A stretch of 64,000 nt of DNA from Cercis canadensis (GCA_003255065.1 QAOA01008120.1:133341-197340), one strand, 5' to 3'; numbered from the stretch's first letter, positions 48,347 through 59,706 are shown. Numbers and translations: made by a program. Notes: generated by a model not told the origin, from the letters alone.

Positions 48347-51079
48347 ATGCTTTTATTAGTTTATTACAATGGTCAGATATATGATGGTTCTCAAGGTGTC
48401 ATGTATAATGGTCCTAGACCCGTTGGTTTGAATTTGAAGAATAGATGTGGACTAGAACGTTTACAATGTTATATTCATAAAAAATTGGGTCTTCCAAAAA
48501 ATTCAATTGTTGATAAGATTATTTATAGAGTTCCTATATTTGTTAATCCATTATTTTATAATGTTGTTAAGTTAAGCTCTGATAAGGATGTGGAGTCAAT
48601 GTTTGAGAATCATAGTAAACTTAAATCTCTTGGTGCCATTGAGATATATGTTGAGGTGAAGATTGTTAAAGATGAAGTTGGTGGAGATGATGATGAACAA
48701 GGTGTTGATCCAAATGGTGCTTATTCAATCCCTTCTTCTTATCCTCCATATAGTCAAGAATGGATAGAAGTAGAACCTTGTTATCAACTGGAACTTGGTT
48801 CATATGGATTTCAGCATGGTTTGACTAGTTATAGCCAAGCTCGTATACCTGAATGAGGCCTTGTGAATGAATATAACAATCTGTGACTGGGTTTGAATAT
48901 CATTAAGGGTAACTCTCATATTGATCCTTTGGACAACACAAGTGATGATGAGGAAGCAGAGTACATGCCAGATGGAGAAGAATTAGGCGAGGACGAGGAA
49001 TTTGAGCAGGTGTTAGATTTGAACGTCCTACCACTCGGGGAAGAACTCCAACACGTGACACTAATTCAGTCGGTTCTTCCTCCATATTATTCTTATGTGA
49101 ACTCGGAGGCATTTCAACAGAGTGATATTCTTAAAGAAGGTTCCAGAGTTAGTAGGTGGCAAAGAGTGGAGGAACTACAAATAGGTCAATAGTTCAGCGG
49201 CAAGGAGGATTTTCAGTTAACTGTGAAGCAATACGCCATTTACATGCATCATAATTTCAGGGTAAAGGAATCTAAACCTCATAAGTTAATTTTGGAGTGT
49301 AATAATTATGGTTCTGGATGCAATTGGAAACTTAGGGTCTGCTTAAGAACCAAAAGCAATATGTGGGAGATCAGGAAGTACAATGACCCACATAGTTGCA
49401 CAAATGCCACCTTAACTCAAGACCAAAAACAAATAGATGTTAAGGTGGTTGTGACAATGATTGTTAGCATGATTGAGGAGAAGACAGATGTGTCAATTAA
49501 GTTGATACAAGAGCGCATTAGAAGTCAATTTTCTTATCAAATCTTGTATAGGAAAGTATGGCTTGTGAAGCAAAGAGCCATCACTCATATATATGGTGAT
49601 TGGGAAGAGAGTCATAATAAGTTACCAAGATGGATTGTTGCATTGCAAATAAATGCACCCAGAATCATGGTGGAATGGTGCATGGATGATCGATGGATAG
49701 GAATGTCAGTGAATGATCCTACTGTGAGGAGATTTCAACGTGTTTTTTAGGCTTTTAAAAAATGTATTGACGCATTCCATTAGTGCAAGTCAGTTATTTA
49801 AATTGATGGTACTTTTTTGTATGGGAAGTACAACCAGACATTGCTCATCGCCATTACACAAGACGGATCTCGTTCTCCCTTGCCTCTGGTTTATGTTGTC
49901 GTAGAATGTGAAACGAAAGAAATGTGGTCATGGTTTTTGAAACATCTGAGACAACACATGGTTGAGAACATGCAAGCTTTGGCGCTCATTTCGGACCGAC
50001 ATGTGAGCATATTGTCATCCATTGAAGATGTAGATGTTAGGTGGCGTCCACCATTGTCTCACAATTTTTTCTGTTTGTGTCATGTTGTAAATAACTAGAA
50101 CACCAACTTCAAGGATGTGGCTTTAAATAACAAAATCTACAGAGCCGGTAAGAATATTAATCACCAATATGTAAATTTTTTATTAGTCATAAATTTTTAT
50201 TGCACTGGATGATGGCAAGTTGACTTGTTACTCTAATTGACAGGTGCCTAGTTTGAGTCAATCAAATTTGAGGAGCTAATGACAAATATACATGAGGAGT
50301 GTCAGAAAGAATATGTTTGGCAATATATAAATGGCATTGATAAGACAAAGTGGACACAACAAGGGGATATCCATGGCAGATAGTATGACCTTATGACCAC
50401 TAATTTGGCTGAATGTGTTAACGGCACGTTGAAAGGTGTTCACAACATGTTTATCACTGCCCTTGTTAGAGTCATGTACTACAAGATGAACCGTGTTTTC
50501 ATGGAGAGACGGGAAGTGGCTCGGGCAAGACTGTTAAGTGGGCAAGCATGGACTGAGGATGCCCAAAAAAGAATGACTTGTAATAGCTGTTACGCATCAT
50601 CACACCTGCCAATACTGTTTAATAGAGACAATGAATCGTTCGAAGTTGAAGAGATATTTGATTCTATGGGGCAGGTTAATGGGTGATCATTTGCTCTTAA
50701 TCTAAAGAATGAAAAGTGTGTGTGTGGTCAATTTCAAGCCCTTCATGTACCGTGTACGCACGTCGTATCTATTTGTGCCTCTATTGCAATTGATGCATAG
50801 AAGTATGTTAGTTTGGTGTACTCTACTCAGAGCATTGTCAATGCGTATAGTGGGCAGTTTCACCTAATTGGTAGTGAGGAGTATCGGCCAATTTTGGTCG
50901 GGATTAAGGTAATTTCAAATCGTGCCTTATTAAGGGAAAATGGACGACCAGTTATAAGAGGAATACGAAACGAGATGGATTGGGGAGAATCTTCGTCTAG
51001 TGTCATTAGATGTAGCCTTTGTTGCATGGAATGCCACAACAAGAGACAATGTCCGAACAAGAGGGAATATCAAACTTGA
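48347..51079 (+). pseudogene. mudrA-type Mutator transposase
   Basis: The catalytic enzyme of the Mutator-like element (cut-and-paste transposition in the nucleus). N-terminal part 48347-48856 (MLLLVYYNGQIYDGSQGVMY; a family-typical start with GLERLQCYIHKKLGL), then an acidic part (48893-49020). Next come the MuDR DNA-binding region (about 49223-49400: KQYAIYMHHNFRVKESKPHK, ECNNYGSGCNWKLRV) and the catalytic domain (IDGTFLYGKYNQTLLIAITQ from 49813; first Asp in IDGT, second in ISDRH, Glu in NLAECVNG at about 50408). A 96-bp GT-AG intron lies at 50148-50243. A SWIM zinc finger follows (CVCGQFQALHVPCTHV, about 50718-50765), then a CX2CX4HX4C knuckle (51012-51056). At least five in-frame stops, mostly TAG, TGA or TAA at expected Gln, Arg or Trp codons, show decay; otherwise the gene is complete in layout. 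Confidence 0.88.
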
Positions 51080-51834
51080 CACTGTCCTCCATTATGTGTG
51101 TTGTTTTTGTGGAAGAAGTTCATTCACTTTCGTTGTATATTTTCATAACACATAAATTACTAATAACTATAGTTTCAGATGTTGCCTTTATATAATGAAT
51201 ATAGTTTCATCAAAATGTAATTATTATTATAATCACTAATAATGACGATTTACATGATATCAATATGGTGTTGTAATACACGCCCGGGGACATTTTTCGA
51301 GTGTGTCGGTGTCAGTGGATGTTAGACAATGACTTCTCATATCCACTGGACCTAATGTTACATGACTCATCCCAAGTACATAATACTATGTTGATGGAAT
51401 CACATCGCAGAGAAGTTTAATGTACTAATTTGCGAGAATTGTGTACGATTCAAAACACTTGTGTTCCACGATGTTTAATCATACACATGCTAAGACAAAG
51501 TATTTCAGAGTCACAATATGCATTGTATCACATAAGAAAAAAGAATAATGGTATATGAATCAAATTACATCGAAGTGATTGTGAACGTAGTGTGAGAGAG
51601 GCAATGAGGGAATGTGACATAACACGGGCTCATATGTGGACTCGTATGTGCTATAAGGCAGAATACCTATCAGATATTGACATTTCTGATGAAGAATGAT
51701 CGATCTAAATTATAGTGACACATTATTCTTACTTGTTATTGAAGTGATTGTATTTGCTGGTAAAATTGTTCTTACTTGTGTATTGAGTTAGTTATACATT
51801 ATATTGGTTATTTATTTTTGTCAACCAAAAGGAT
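51080..51834 (+). other. Between transposase and extra coding block
   Basis: Mostly AT-rich. Two short open patches look coding-like but are unassigned: about 51279-51419 (VCRCQWMLDNDFSYPLDLML) and about 51603-51698 (AMRECDITRAHMWTRMCYKA then EYLSDIDISDEE and a stop). They may be exons of the downstream block. Confidence 0.35.
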
Positions 51835-52245
51835 GACACATTATACCAAGAAGACGTCGCACATCTGATGTCTAGTTACTACCAAGGTTTAATGATGATT
51901 ACGAAAGGGAAATACACTCTGATCCAAGAGAATATTACACTGTCTTACGCTTGGAGTGAGCATATCGAATTAATGAAGCCAAAGATTTGGTTCAACAATT
52001 ACAATCCCTTGGAGGTCCTCCCATCTATAGATAGTCGTTAAGAATGCCTCGAAGAAATCACTAGGACTATGAGGTCGTTATTTCACAAATTAGGAAGAAA
52101 GACAATCAAATGTTGGTTTGTAGATGTCACTATTATTTGTTAAAACTTGCTAAGGAACAAGCTGTTGTTATGAATCGTGAGTTATCACCAACAGAAATTC
52201 AGTCAGTCATGAGTTGTCCTAATTACGCAACTGATGACAATTAAA
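51835..52245 (+). pseudogene. Extra coding block of the Mutator-like element, unrecognised
   Basis: One frame reads sensibly for about 135 codons: RRRRTSDV, LLPRFNDDYEREIHSDPREY, YTVLRLE, AYRINEAKDLVQQLQSLGGP, PRRNH, DYEVVISQIRKKDNQMLVCR, YYLLKLAKEQAVVMNRELSP, TEIQSVMSC, ending DDN and a stop. It holds four internal stops (TAG or TGA), all explainable as C-to-T changes at CAG or CGA codons. It is basic at the start and mostly helical, with no known domain. It could be a third gene of the element or the last exon of a longer one beginning near 51280. I assign no function. Confidence 0.45.
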
Positions 52246-52692
52246 ATTATTTATATTTGTAAAATAATTGTTATGTTAGTTATGGTTTGATGTACTTGAT
52301 TGGATCAACCCCTGCTATGTATGTTTTATATCTTAGTAGTGTATTATTGTAATATATTAAATGTGGATTATTAAAAAAAAAAAAAAAACAAAGGCACACT
52401 TTATCCTCAGCGCTTTGCTGAGAGCAAATGTCATTATGCATCATTGACAAATAGCAAATGTAAATGTCTAATTTTACTAAATAATTCCAGTTGGGGCAAG
52501 AAAAGCAAATGTAACTCTAAATTCGGTGATGAAAATTAAAATACACACTGGGGCAAGGACAACAGTAATTTGATGTAATGTACAAATTACATCTATCAAA
52601 TGTTGTCCGCAGTAGATATTTCTGATTTGCACTACGAAATTCAAAGTTCCAATTGCTTTCATTGCCCCAACTAGATACAACAGTTAAAATTT
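52245..52692. other. Intergenic within the Mutator-like element
   Basis: AT-rich. A poly-A tract lies at about 52373-52389. No gene seen. Confidence 0.5.
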
Positions 52693-52960
52693 CAGAGTAA
52701 AACTCATTTATCGTCCTTTAAATATGGCATTGGAGACAATTTATTCTTCCAATCATTTTTAGTGACAATTTAGTCCTAAAATGTTAATTCCATACGCCGG
52801 TTTAGTCCTTGGCCTACTCAACGCTCAGTGACAGAAACCAACAGAGGACCAAACTAACATATGGAATTAACATTCAAGAATTAAATTGTCACTAAAAATG
52901 ATTGGAGGACTAAATTTTCACCAATGCTATCTTTTAAGGATGAAAAATGAGTTTTAATCT
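52693..52960. mobile_element. Foldback MITE, about 268 bp, inside the Mutator-like element
   Basis: An almost complete palindrome: AACTCATTTATCGTCCTTTA, GGCATTGGAGACAATTTA, CCAATCATTTTTAGTGACAA and TGTTAATTCCATA in the left arm are answered in inverse order on the right. The flanks share about eight of nine bases (TAAAATTTC and TAAAATTTT), suggesting a Mutator-type duplication. The boundary is uncertain by one or two bases. Confidence 0.75.
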
Positions 52961-53050
52961 AAAATTTTTATTACATCAATCAAACCAGTCCTAATCTATA
53001 GTAGGCAAGACAAAAATGTCCAAGTCTATACAATAATAAATAGAAATGTA

Positions 53051-55314
53051 CTAAAAGAATGGATGATCCCTGTCCTGCTCCTGCTGATCTGCAATCGTAG
53101 TGTCTACCATGTCCGGATCAACGTAATCAGTGAACTGAATCCTATGACCATCCTGCTCTGTCGGATGGTAGCGAGGAGGTGGGAACAGAGTCTTGAATGC
53201 TGGGCCAGGTATATAACAATCCATCACAGATGCAGTGACTGGGCCAACAGTGTGGCTAAGATCTAAGTGAACACTATCAATTGATGATGGGATGCCGACA
53301 GTAGTGCCAAATACATTACATGGAGGAGATAATGGTCCCCTCATGTAATCATGGCCCATCATGTCAACAGTGTACTGTGGCCCCCCAAAGCGTGACTGTA
53401 GCTCTTCACGTGGTGCTGAAGTGGAAGAACCAGCACGGCTGCTCGATCTGTGTAACCTCCCAGAACTGTGACTAGACGATCTGGTACCTGATGATGATTC
53501 CGAGGTTGAATGCTATACATGATGCTAGGGTGGCACCTCTTATCTCTGCTGACTAGGAAAATCGGGGGGAATAATTCCCCACCGTGCAAGCAATGGTGCT
53601 ATGGATGTCTACAGCTCACTCTGGAAAATAGCCTACTCCTCTTGTGTCAGTTGTCGTGCATATGGGCTCTGGGATGCACTAGTAAACTGAAACCCTGAAC
53701 CATGCTGATTTGATGGACGCTGATATGGTGGTGGATCCTACTATCGCGGAGTAAGATGTGGTGGATCCTGTTATCGTGGAGTATGATGTGGTGGATCCTA
53801 CTGTCGTAGAGTATGATGTGGTGGATCCTACTGTCGTGCAAGTCGGTCATCCTGAATGCAACAATTAATTTAAAGGGAGTATCCAATTTACAATATGTGT
53901 CTTGATCATATATGACACATTACACTAACCTCATCACAGTGTGCGGCGAATTGGCTCATCCAACTACAGGTGATCCGAAGAAACCACGACATATAATCAA
54001 GTGCAACACCTAGGCCTGGAGTCGCCCATACTAAGCTCTGTTCAGCCGATGCCACAACATGTAGTATACATAATGGACAACTAGTCAATCTGTATCCTGC
54101 TTCCCCCGGATGCTACAGCTCTCCAATTCATTATCGTATTCCTAGGGGTTAGCCAGAATGGTCTGTGGGGCACCGAACTGACGAAGCACTCGGTTGAGGT
54201 AATATCCCTCTATCACATTGAAGGAACATAAGGGCACCAGAGCAGTCCATATCTGAGTGCCAATAGTGCAAAATAGTGGCAGTTGAATGGTCTAATACAG
54301 CTGCCAGACAACATGTACAATTAAAATAAGTCATTGCGCAGTTTAGGCTGAGGGAGTGTTAATTTAGTTAATAAATATTTAATTATTAATATTTAGAATT
54401 TTCTCACCTCATGATCTGGAAGACAATCAAAAGCACGACGATATTCCACATGGTTCCTGCCGCGGAGTCTAATATGGTTATAACTAAGTGGACGTCTCCA
54501 CCTAATACATAAATTAGACTTATTACTAGTAGTCATATCATATAATTTTGTATTTAAACATAATACATAATATTAAATGCACTAACCTATATGGCACCGG
54601 AACAGTAAGAGGCTGAGGGAGAGCTTCAGGGGAGGAGAACAAAGACAACATAGGAAATCTCTTAAACGCCCAAGCTTGTAGGAGGAATAGGCATCCTCCA
54701 AAATTCATGTTCCGCTCAAGGGTAAAGTTGCATAAATTCCGGTAGAGATGAGCAAGTATAGTTGAACCCCAGCTGCATGTACCAACAATGTCAAAGTCCT
54801 TTAGCATATGTAGGTACATCAAGTGCATGTAGTTCTTAGTGGTTTCTGGGATCAACCACGACCCAATCAACAATAGTATGTATGCCCGCGCATAATACTC
54901 TAGTACGTGTGGTTCTGCATATGGTGGATAATGACTGAATGTCTGCTTCAACCACAATAGTCGAACCCAAGAACCTGAAATCGTGTTCATGTCTGGCGCT
55001 ACTCCAAATAGATGTACCACCTCGTCGTGCCATAACGGATGGCAGCTACTCCAGCCAAGAGCGATGTCGTCAACACTCAGCCCTAACAAGACCTCAACGA
55101 CTTGTAGGGTCACAGTGCACTCGCCGAAAGCCATGTGGAATGAGTGAGTCTCTGGATGCCACTGCTCCACCAATGCAGAAAGATACTATAAGTCTAACTG
55201 TATGGGTTTCACATGGTAAACCCCACCGAACCCTACCCTCTCAAGATATGGAATCAATCTCTCATCTAGGCCCGATATCTTGTGAGAACAAGGGCGAATG
55301 AGTCTCGATTCCTA
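53051..55314 (-). pseudogene. Plant mobile domain (PMD) gene carried by the element
   Basis: Encodes a MAIN/MAIL1-like protein with a plant mobile domain (PF10536). Exon 1 (about 55314-54587): ISGLDERLIPYLERVGFGGV, then LVEQWHPETHSFHMAFGECT, VTLQVVEVLLGLSVD, WLKQTFSHYP, YARAYILLLIGSWLIPET, GSTILAHLYRNLC. Exon 2 (54501-54408): RWRRPLSYNHIRLRGRNHVE, YRRAFDCLPDHE. Exon 3 (about 54320-53929): FNVIEGYYLNRVLRQFGAPQ and a diverged tail. Exon 4 (about 53854-53051): a 10-residue repeat, then a Pro/His/Asp-rich tail ending QEQDRDHPFF. Splice sites at 54587/54586, 54503/54501, 54408/54407 and 53929/53928 fit GT-AG. Exon 1 has a stop just before LVEQWHPE, and exons 3-4 have several. The gene converges with mudrA. 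Confidence 0.78.
53736..53855. repeat. 30-bp minisatellite, four copies, in the PMD tail
   Basis: Plus strand ATGTGGTGGATCCTACTRTC then GYRGAGTATG, four copies. Read on the minus strand in the PMD frame it gives a ten-residue unit DPPHHTPRQQ, with the Gln codons often turned to TAG or TAA. Confidence 0.85.
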
Positions 55315-55399
55315 ATATAAAAAAAATAACATTTATTATATTGTTAAATGGACCAAAATTTATTTTGATAAATCATAACACCTTATTCCGACGGACCAA

Positions 55400-56285
55400 A
55401 CAAACCCCTTACTCTAAATCCTAAGCCGTTAACCATAAAGTAAAAAATAAAACTTGAAACCTTAAACTCTAATCTCAAACCCTAAATCAAAAAACCTATA
55501 TTATAAACCTTAAAACCTAAACCCCAAATGCTAACTATAAACCCCTAACTCAAAACCCCAAGTCCTAAATTATATACCTCAAACCCGAAGCCCATACCCA
55601 AGACCCTAAAACTTAACCCCAAACATTATACCTTAAACCCTAAATAAAAAATCTCAAACTCAAAAATATAACTCTACCCACTAAAATCCAAACCCTATAC
55701 CCTAAACCATATTCTCCAAACCCTAAACCCTAAACTCAAAACTCCAAACTAACTAAATCCCAAATTTCAAACCCCAAATGGAAAACTCCTAATCTAAACC
55801 TCATACCCTAAACCCTAAACCATATTCCCCAAACCTTAAACCCTAAACTTGAAACTCCAAACCAACTACATACCAAACTTCAAATCCTAAACCTTAACCC
55901 AAATACCTTAAACTTAAACCATAAATGCCAAATTCTTAATCCAAACCCCATAGCCCAAACCCTAAACCATATTCCCTATATTCTAAACCCTCGACTCGAA
56001 ACTCTAAACCAACTAAATACCAAACTTCAAACCCTAAACTAAAAACCCAAATACCCTAAACTTAAACCCTAAATGCCAAACTCCTAATCCAAAACCCAAA
56101 ATCTTAACCCCCATTCATAAATTGCAAAGTCCAAATTTCAAAAACTAACCTTAACCCTAAATCCTAACTTCAAATACCTTAGCATAAACCCTAAATCCCA
56201 AATCACAAATCCTAAATCCTAATCCCAAATCATAAATTTCAAACTACAAAGCTTAACCCTAACTTTTAAAATCTAATCCACAAAT
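55400..56285. repeat. Degenerate telomere-like repeat tract, about 0.9 kb
   Basis: Dozens of CCCTAAA-type words (plant telomere unit) with many variants (CCTAAAC, ACCCTAAAC, CCTTAAACC, CCCAAACC), all in the same strand sense. Longer near-repeats of roughly 110-130 bp contain TAAACCATATTCCC and AACTAAATACCAAACTTC. It lies upstream of the PMD gene and inside the right end of the Mutator-like element. Confidence 0.85.
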
Positions 56286-57207
56286 TCAATATAACAAATT
56301 TACTTTGTCAACTTAATAATTCTTAATAACAAATTTAAACTAAGTAACATATTATTAAAATTTAATAAAAATTATTCAAAATTTAAACTAACAATTCAAT
56401 CATACAGTTTTAATAAATACTATTAACAAATCTAAACTTCTAAATAAAAACAAAATTTTAACTCTAATCAAGACTATGACAAATTAATACAAAAATTTAA
56501 AGTAATAATTTTACTCTATCAATTTAATAATTACTCTATCAAAAATCTAAAGTCAAATTTTAAACTCATAAATTTAACAAATGTATACTACAAGATTGAG
56601 TCAAAAATTAGTAACCTCATTGTTCCATATTTCTACTGAAATATGGACTGATTGTAAAGTTAACACAGAGGCGTCCATTGGTCTAGGAGAAATTACTCTA
56701 TGACTAGTTATTTGATATTGTAAAGAACTAAAATGACACTAAAGAGGAGAACAAAAATGAGCTGGTTCTAACAAGAAAATGAAGGAGTTCCTAGTTCGCC
56801 GAAGAGAATGGGAGAGAACTTGGTTGGTCGGAGAGAATGGGAAGAAGAAATGGAGAATGAAGGGGCGCCGATGAGGGGTGGGGGTGAGGGGTTAAGGGGG
56901 TGAGAGGAGAAGTGCATGAGGAAGGGAAGACTTTGACGGCATGGGGAAGAGGAAATGCGGATTCCTATCCACGTTTTCTTAAGGAAAACATGGATTCAAA
57001 TCCGTGTTTTCCTTAAGAAAATGCATATACAAATCTGTGTTTTCTTTAAGGAAACACAGATTTGAATCCGTGTTTTGTTCCTTCCCCATGCAATCAAAGA
57101 CTTTGTTTTGTCAGCCTTTTTTCACTTCAGCATTTTTAAGTAGAAAATATCAGCGTTTCTTGTATAAAATGCAGATATAAATCCGCGTTTGTTGTTTAAA
57201 ACTCTGT
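56286..57207. other. Right subterminal region of the Mutator-like element
   Basis: AT-rich to 56740, then G-rich (GAGGGGTGGGGGTGAGGGG near 56873), then inverted words AAATCCGTGTTTTCCTTAAG and its partners at 56960-57090, mirrored by 47830-47960 on the left. No gene seen. It could hold the PMD promoter. Confidence 0.55.
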
Positions 57208-57346
57208 TCCACTTCAGCATTTTCTAATAAAAACTCGTACGCATTTTTTGGGCAAAAAAGCATACCCATTTCAGTAAATATTTTGAAAAGTAACCTATTT
57301 TCGTATTTATTTTATAAAAAAACATTATTTCAGTAAAATAACCCTA
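57208..57346 (-). repeat. Right terminal inverted repeat of the Mutator-like element
   Basis: Reverse complement begins TAGGGTTATTTTACTGAAAT and pairs with the left end. Confidence 0.88.
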
Positions 57347-58912
57347 AAACAAGTCCAAGGTTTTTTAACGAAATTCTAGCTACTAATTTATGATGCCTCT
57401 CTGGGAATTTCAATTTGGTTAATAGAACACTAGAACCATCAAAACTTGAGGTTTTCAATGTGATAGAACAAAAAGAGTATATTATTGGATATTGGACAAA
57501 GGAAGAACTTTTCCCAAATTTGGGTGGAGCTAGTAAATCAGTTGCCAAAACAAAACCCAAACAAACAAATTGGCTAGGCAATGCAAAAGAGAAGCCAACA
57601 AAGTTGAGAATTAGGATCCCAATAAGACAAAATATTAATGCGTTTTCAAAAGTGGAAAACTTCTCTTTTGATATGTTTGAAGAAGTAAGGAAAGTTTTAC
57701 CCTTTCCTTTTTCTTACCAATTTCTCCCGTTCATGAATGAGAGTACTCAACAGCCTGGTGGAACCTATGATGAACTTCTTATGCAAATCCAAAACAAGGT
57801 ATGTTTTTATTAAAGTCGTTCTTTCAATTATCTCTCTTTGCTTTTATGTTTTCCTTAATGAAATGAACAAGTAGCTAGAAACATGTTTCTTGGTTCTCAC
57901 TCCATCTCTGCAAATATTAACAGAAGTTTGATGCCATAGTTGGAGACATAACAATCGTTTCTAATGGCTCAAACTACCTAGATTTTTCATTGCCATATTC
58001 AGAATCAGGTGTGGCAATGATGGTTTCGATTAAGCATGATGAGAGACATAAAATGTGGATCTTCTAAAAATGCCTCTAAGTTGGGGTCTTTGGTTGACAA
58101 TTGATGTAGCGTTCATCATGATAGGTTTCATTGTATGGATTTTGGAACATCGAACAAACACAGAGTTCAAAGGCAGCAAAAATCAACAACTTGGCATGAT
58201 CTTCTGGTTTTCCTTCTCAATGCTTGTCTTTGCTCACAGTAATCACTAAACCCTCTTAATATGTGTTTTGTTTCCAAGGCAACCACAACCTTATACTAAT
58301 TACTAACACACTATGTAAAATAATAGTTATTAAATTCGCAAGTCACTCCAACATACAATACGAAGAGGGAACATGAACATGAACATATATATATATATAT
58401 ATATATATATAACATTGTTTAGAGGGAGTGTAGTGAATCTAGTAACTATATCTAATACATGCTAACTAATATCAATTTATTTTGCTTGATGGTACCAGAG
58501 TAGAAAGTGATGAACAACTAGTCACAATTGGTGTTAATTATATGGATATTTTTGGTATTGATCATAATGCAAAGCCAAGCTGCAAGTTTAGCATCAATTT
58601 TAACTGTTCAAAGATTGCAGCTTGCATTCATGGATGTTAAAGAGATAAAAAGAAATAATTACTTTGTGGGATATCAGAGGGGATCCTTTATGAAAGATCT
58701 CCTAATAGAATAGTTAGGATTCAATGAGTCTAAGTTGAAGGCTTATGATAGTCCCAAGGACTATTATCAAGCACTTTCACTTGGATGCAATAACGGTGGT
58801 GTTGCTGCTATCTTTGATGAAATCCTCTTTCTTAACCTCTTCCTCAAGAAATATGGCTCTAGGTATAAGATGGTTGGACCGACCTACAAAATCAATGGCT
58901 TCGGCTTTGTGT
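57347..58912 (+). pseudogene. Glutamate receptor-like gene, channel part
   Basis: Three exons. 57347-57798: KTSPRFFNEILATNL, a stop, CLSGNFNLVNRTLEPSKLEV, IGYWT, LRIRIPIRQNINAF, LPFPFSYQFLPFMNE, GTYDELLMQIQNK. Intron 57799-57923 (GTATGT...CAG). 57924-58238: KFDAIVGDITIVSNGSNYLD, LPYSESGVAMM, a frameshift near 58060, first membrane helix SWGLWLTIDVAFIMIGFIVW, EHRTN, pore loop FWFSFSMLVFAH. Intron 58239-58498. 58499-58912: main gating helix IIWIFLVLIIMQSQAASLAS and ILTVQRLQ (usual SYTASLTSMLTVQ), YFVGYQRGSF, MVGPTYKINGFGFV. The last helix and tail are absent because a Copia element begins at about 58911. In-frame stops at several sites. Introns are kept, so it is not a processed copy. Confidence 0.88.
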
Positions 58913-59324
58913 GTGTGTGTGAAGTTGAAAGGGAAGCATAGTAATATTTGTGAAAATAGTTGATGTGTCAAAGTTATAATGGAAGAGAGAAAGGTTTAAG
59001 CAAATAGTATTTTAAGGATGAATGGACTTAGTACAAGACATCATAGATGTACCTGGAGCCTATTTATAGGTGTCTTTTACCGCCTCATGTATAGAGGTTT
59101 ACTATTCTAGACTTATCTATTTCTAGTTCTTTCTTTGAGTCGGTTTATAGTTGTTGTTGTAGAATTATCTAGTTACAATACAATATTTTATTTTTCTGAT
59201 CTTTCTAGTATGGTGGTGGAGTACTGCTCTGAAGTTTTCTATAGCTTCTAGTAATTTTTTAGCTGCTTCTCTAGGTAGGTTAGAAGTTTTTGGAGAAAGC
59301 TAGAAAGGTGTGCTGCTTTTAACA
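58911..59324 (-). repeat. 3' LTR of Copia element 3
   Basis: Minus-strand start TGTTAAAAGCAGCACACC at 59324; the other end lies in or near a (GT)n tract at 58907-58920, so its exact limit is uncertain. Confidence 0.65.
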
Positions 59325-59706
59325 CTCCTCCTTAGCACACTTTTTTGTTACTCCAAGCATATTCTTCATAGCATTTCAAAATTTTCTCTTGGTAGTACCT
59401 TGGTGAAAATATCGGCTTGTTGCTTTTCCGTGCTACATTATTCAAGTTTTATTTTCTTCTTTGATATCGCTTCGCTTATGAAGTGATATTTGATTGTGAT
59501 ATGTTTCATTTTGCTTTGATATACTGGATTTTTGGCAATTTCTATAGCAAACTTACTGTCACAAAAATTTCAGTAGCATCCTCTTGCAATTCTCTCATGT
59601 CTTCAAAAAAATTTCTTAGCCAAATGGCTTGACTAGCAGTGCTTGCTGTTGTAATACACTCAACTTTGGAAAATGATTGTGCTACTATCTTTTGCTTTCT
59701 GTATGT

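Larger units (their letters stand above)
47594..57346. mobile_element. Mutator-like element carrying mudrA and a PMD gene
   Basis: A 9,753-bp DNA transposon bounded by long terminal inverted repeats: 47594-47733 and 57208-57346 align over about 140 bp (TAGGGTT..., AAATAGGTTACTTTT, AAATATTTACTGAAATGGGT, TTTTTTGCCCAAAAAATG). Subterminal words such as AAATGCGGATTTRAATCC extend the symmetry. It contains a mudrA-type transposase gene (plus strand), an extra unrecognised coding block (plus), a small MITE, a plant mobile domain gene (minus, converging), and a degenerate telomere-like repeat tract. Both genes carry stops, so the copy is no longer autonomous. It sits in an exon of the GLR gene. The flanks share only three or four A and no clear 9-bp duplication. 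Confidence 0.9.

Noticed and set aside
55400-56285. True chromosome end
   Set aside because: The CCCTAAA words are degenerate, the tract is under 1 kb, and it lies inside a transposon with genes on both sides.
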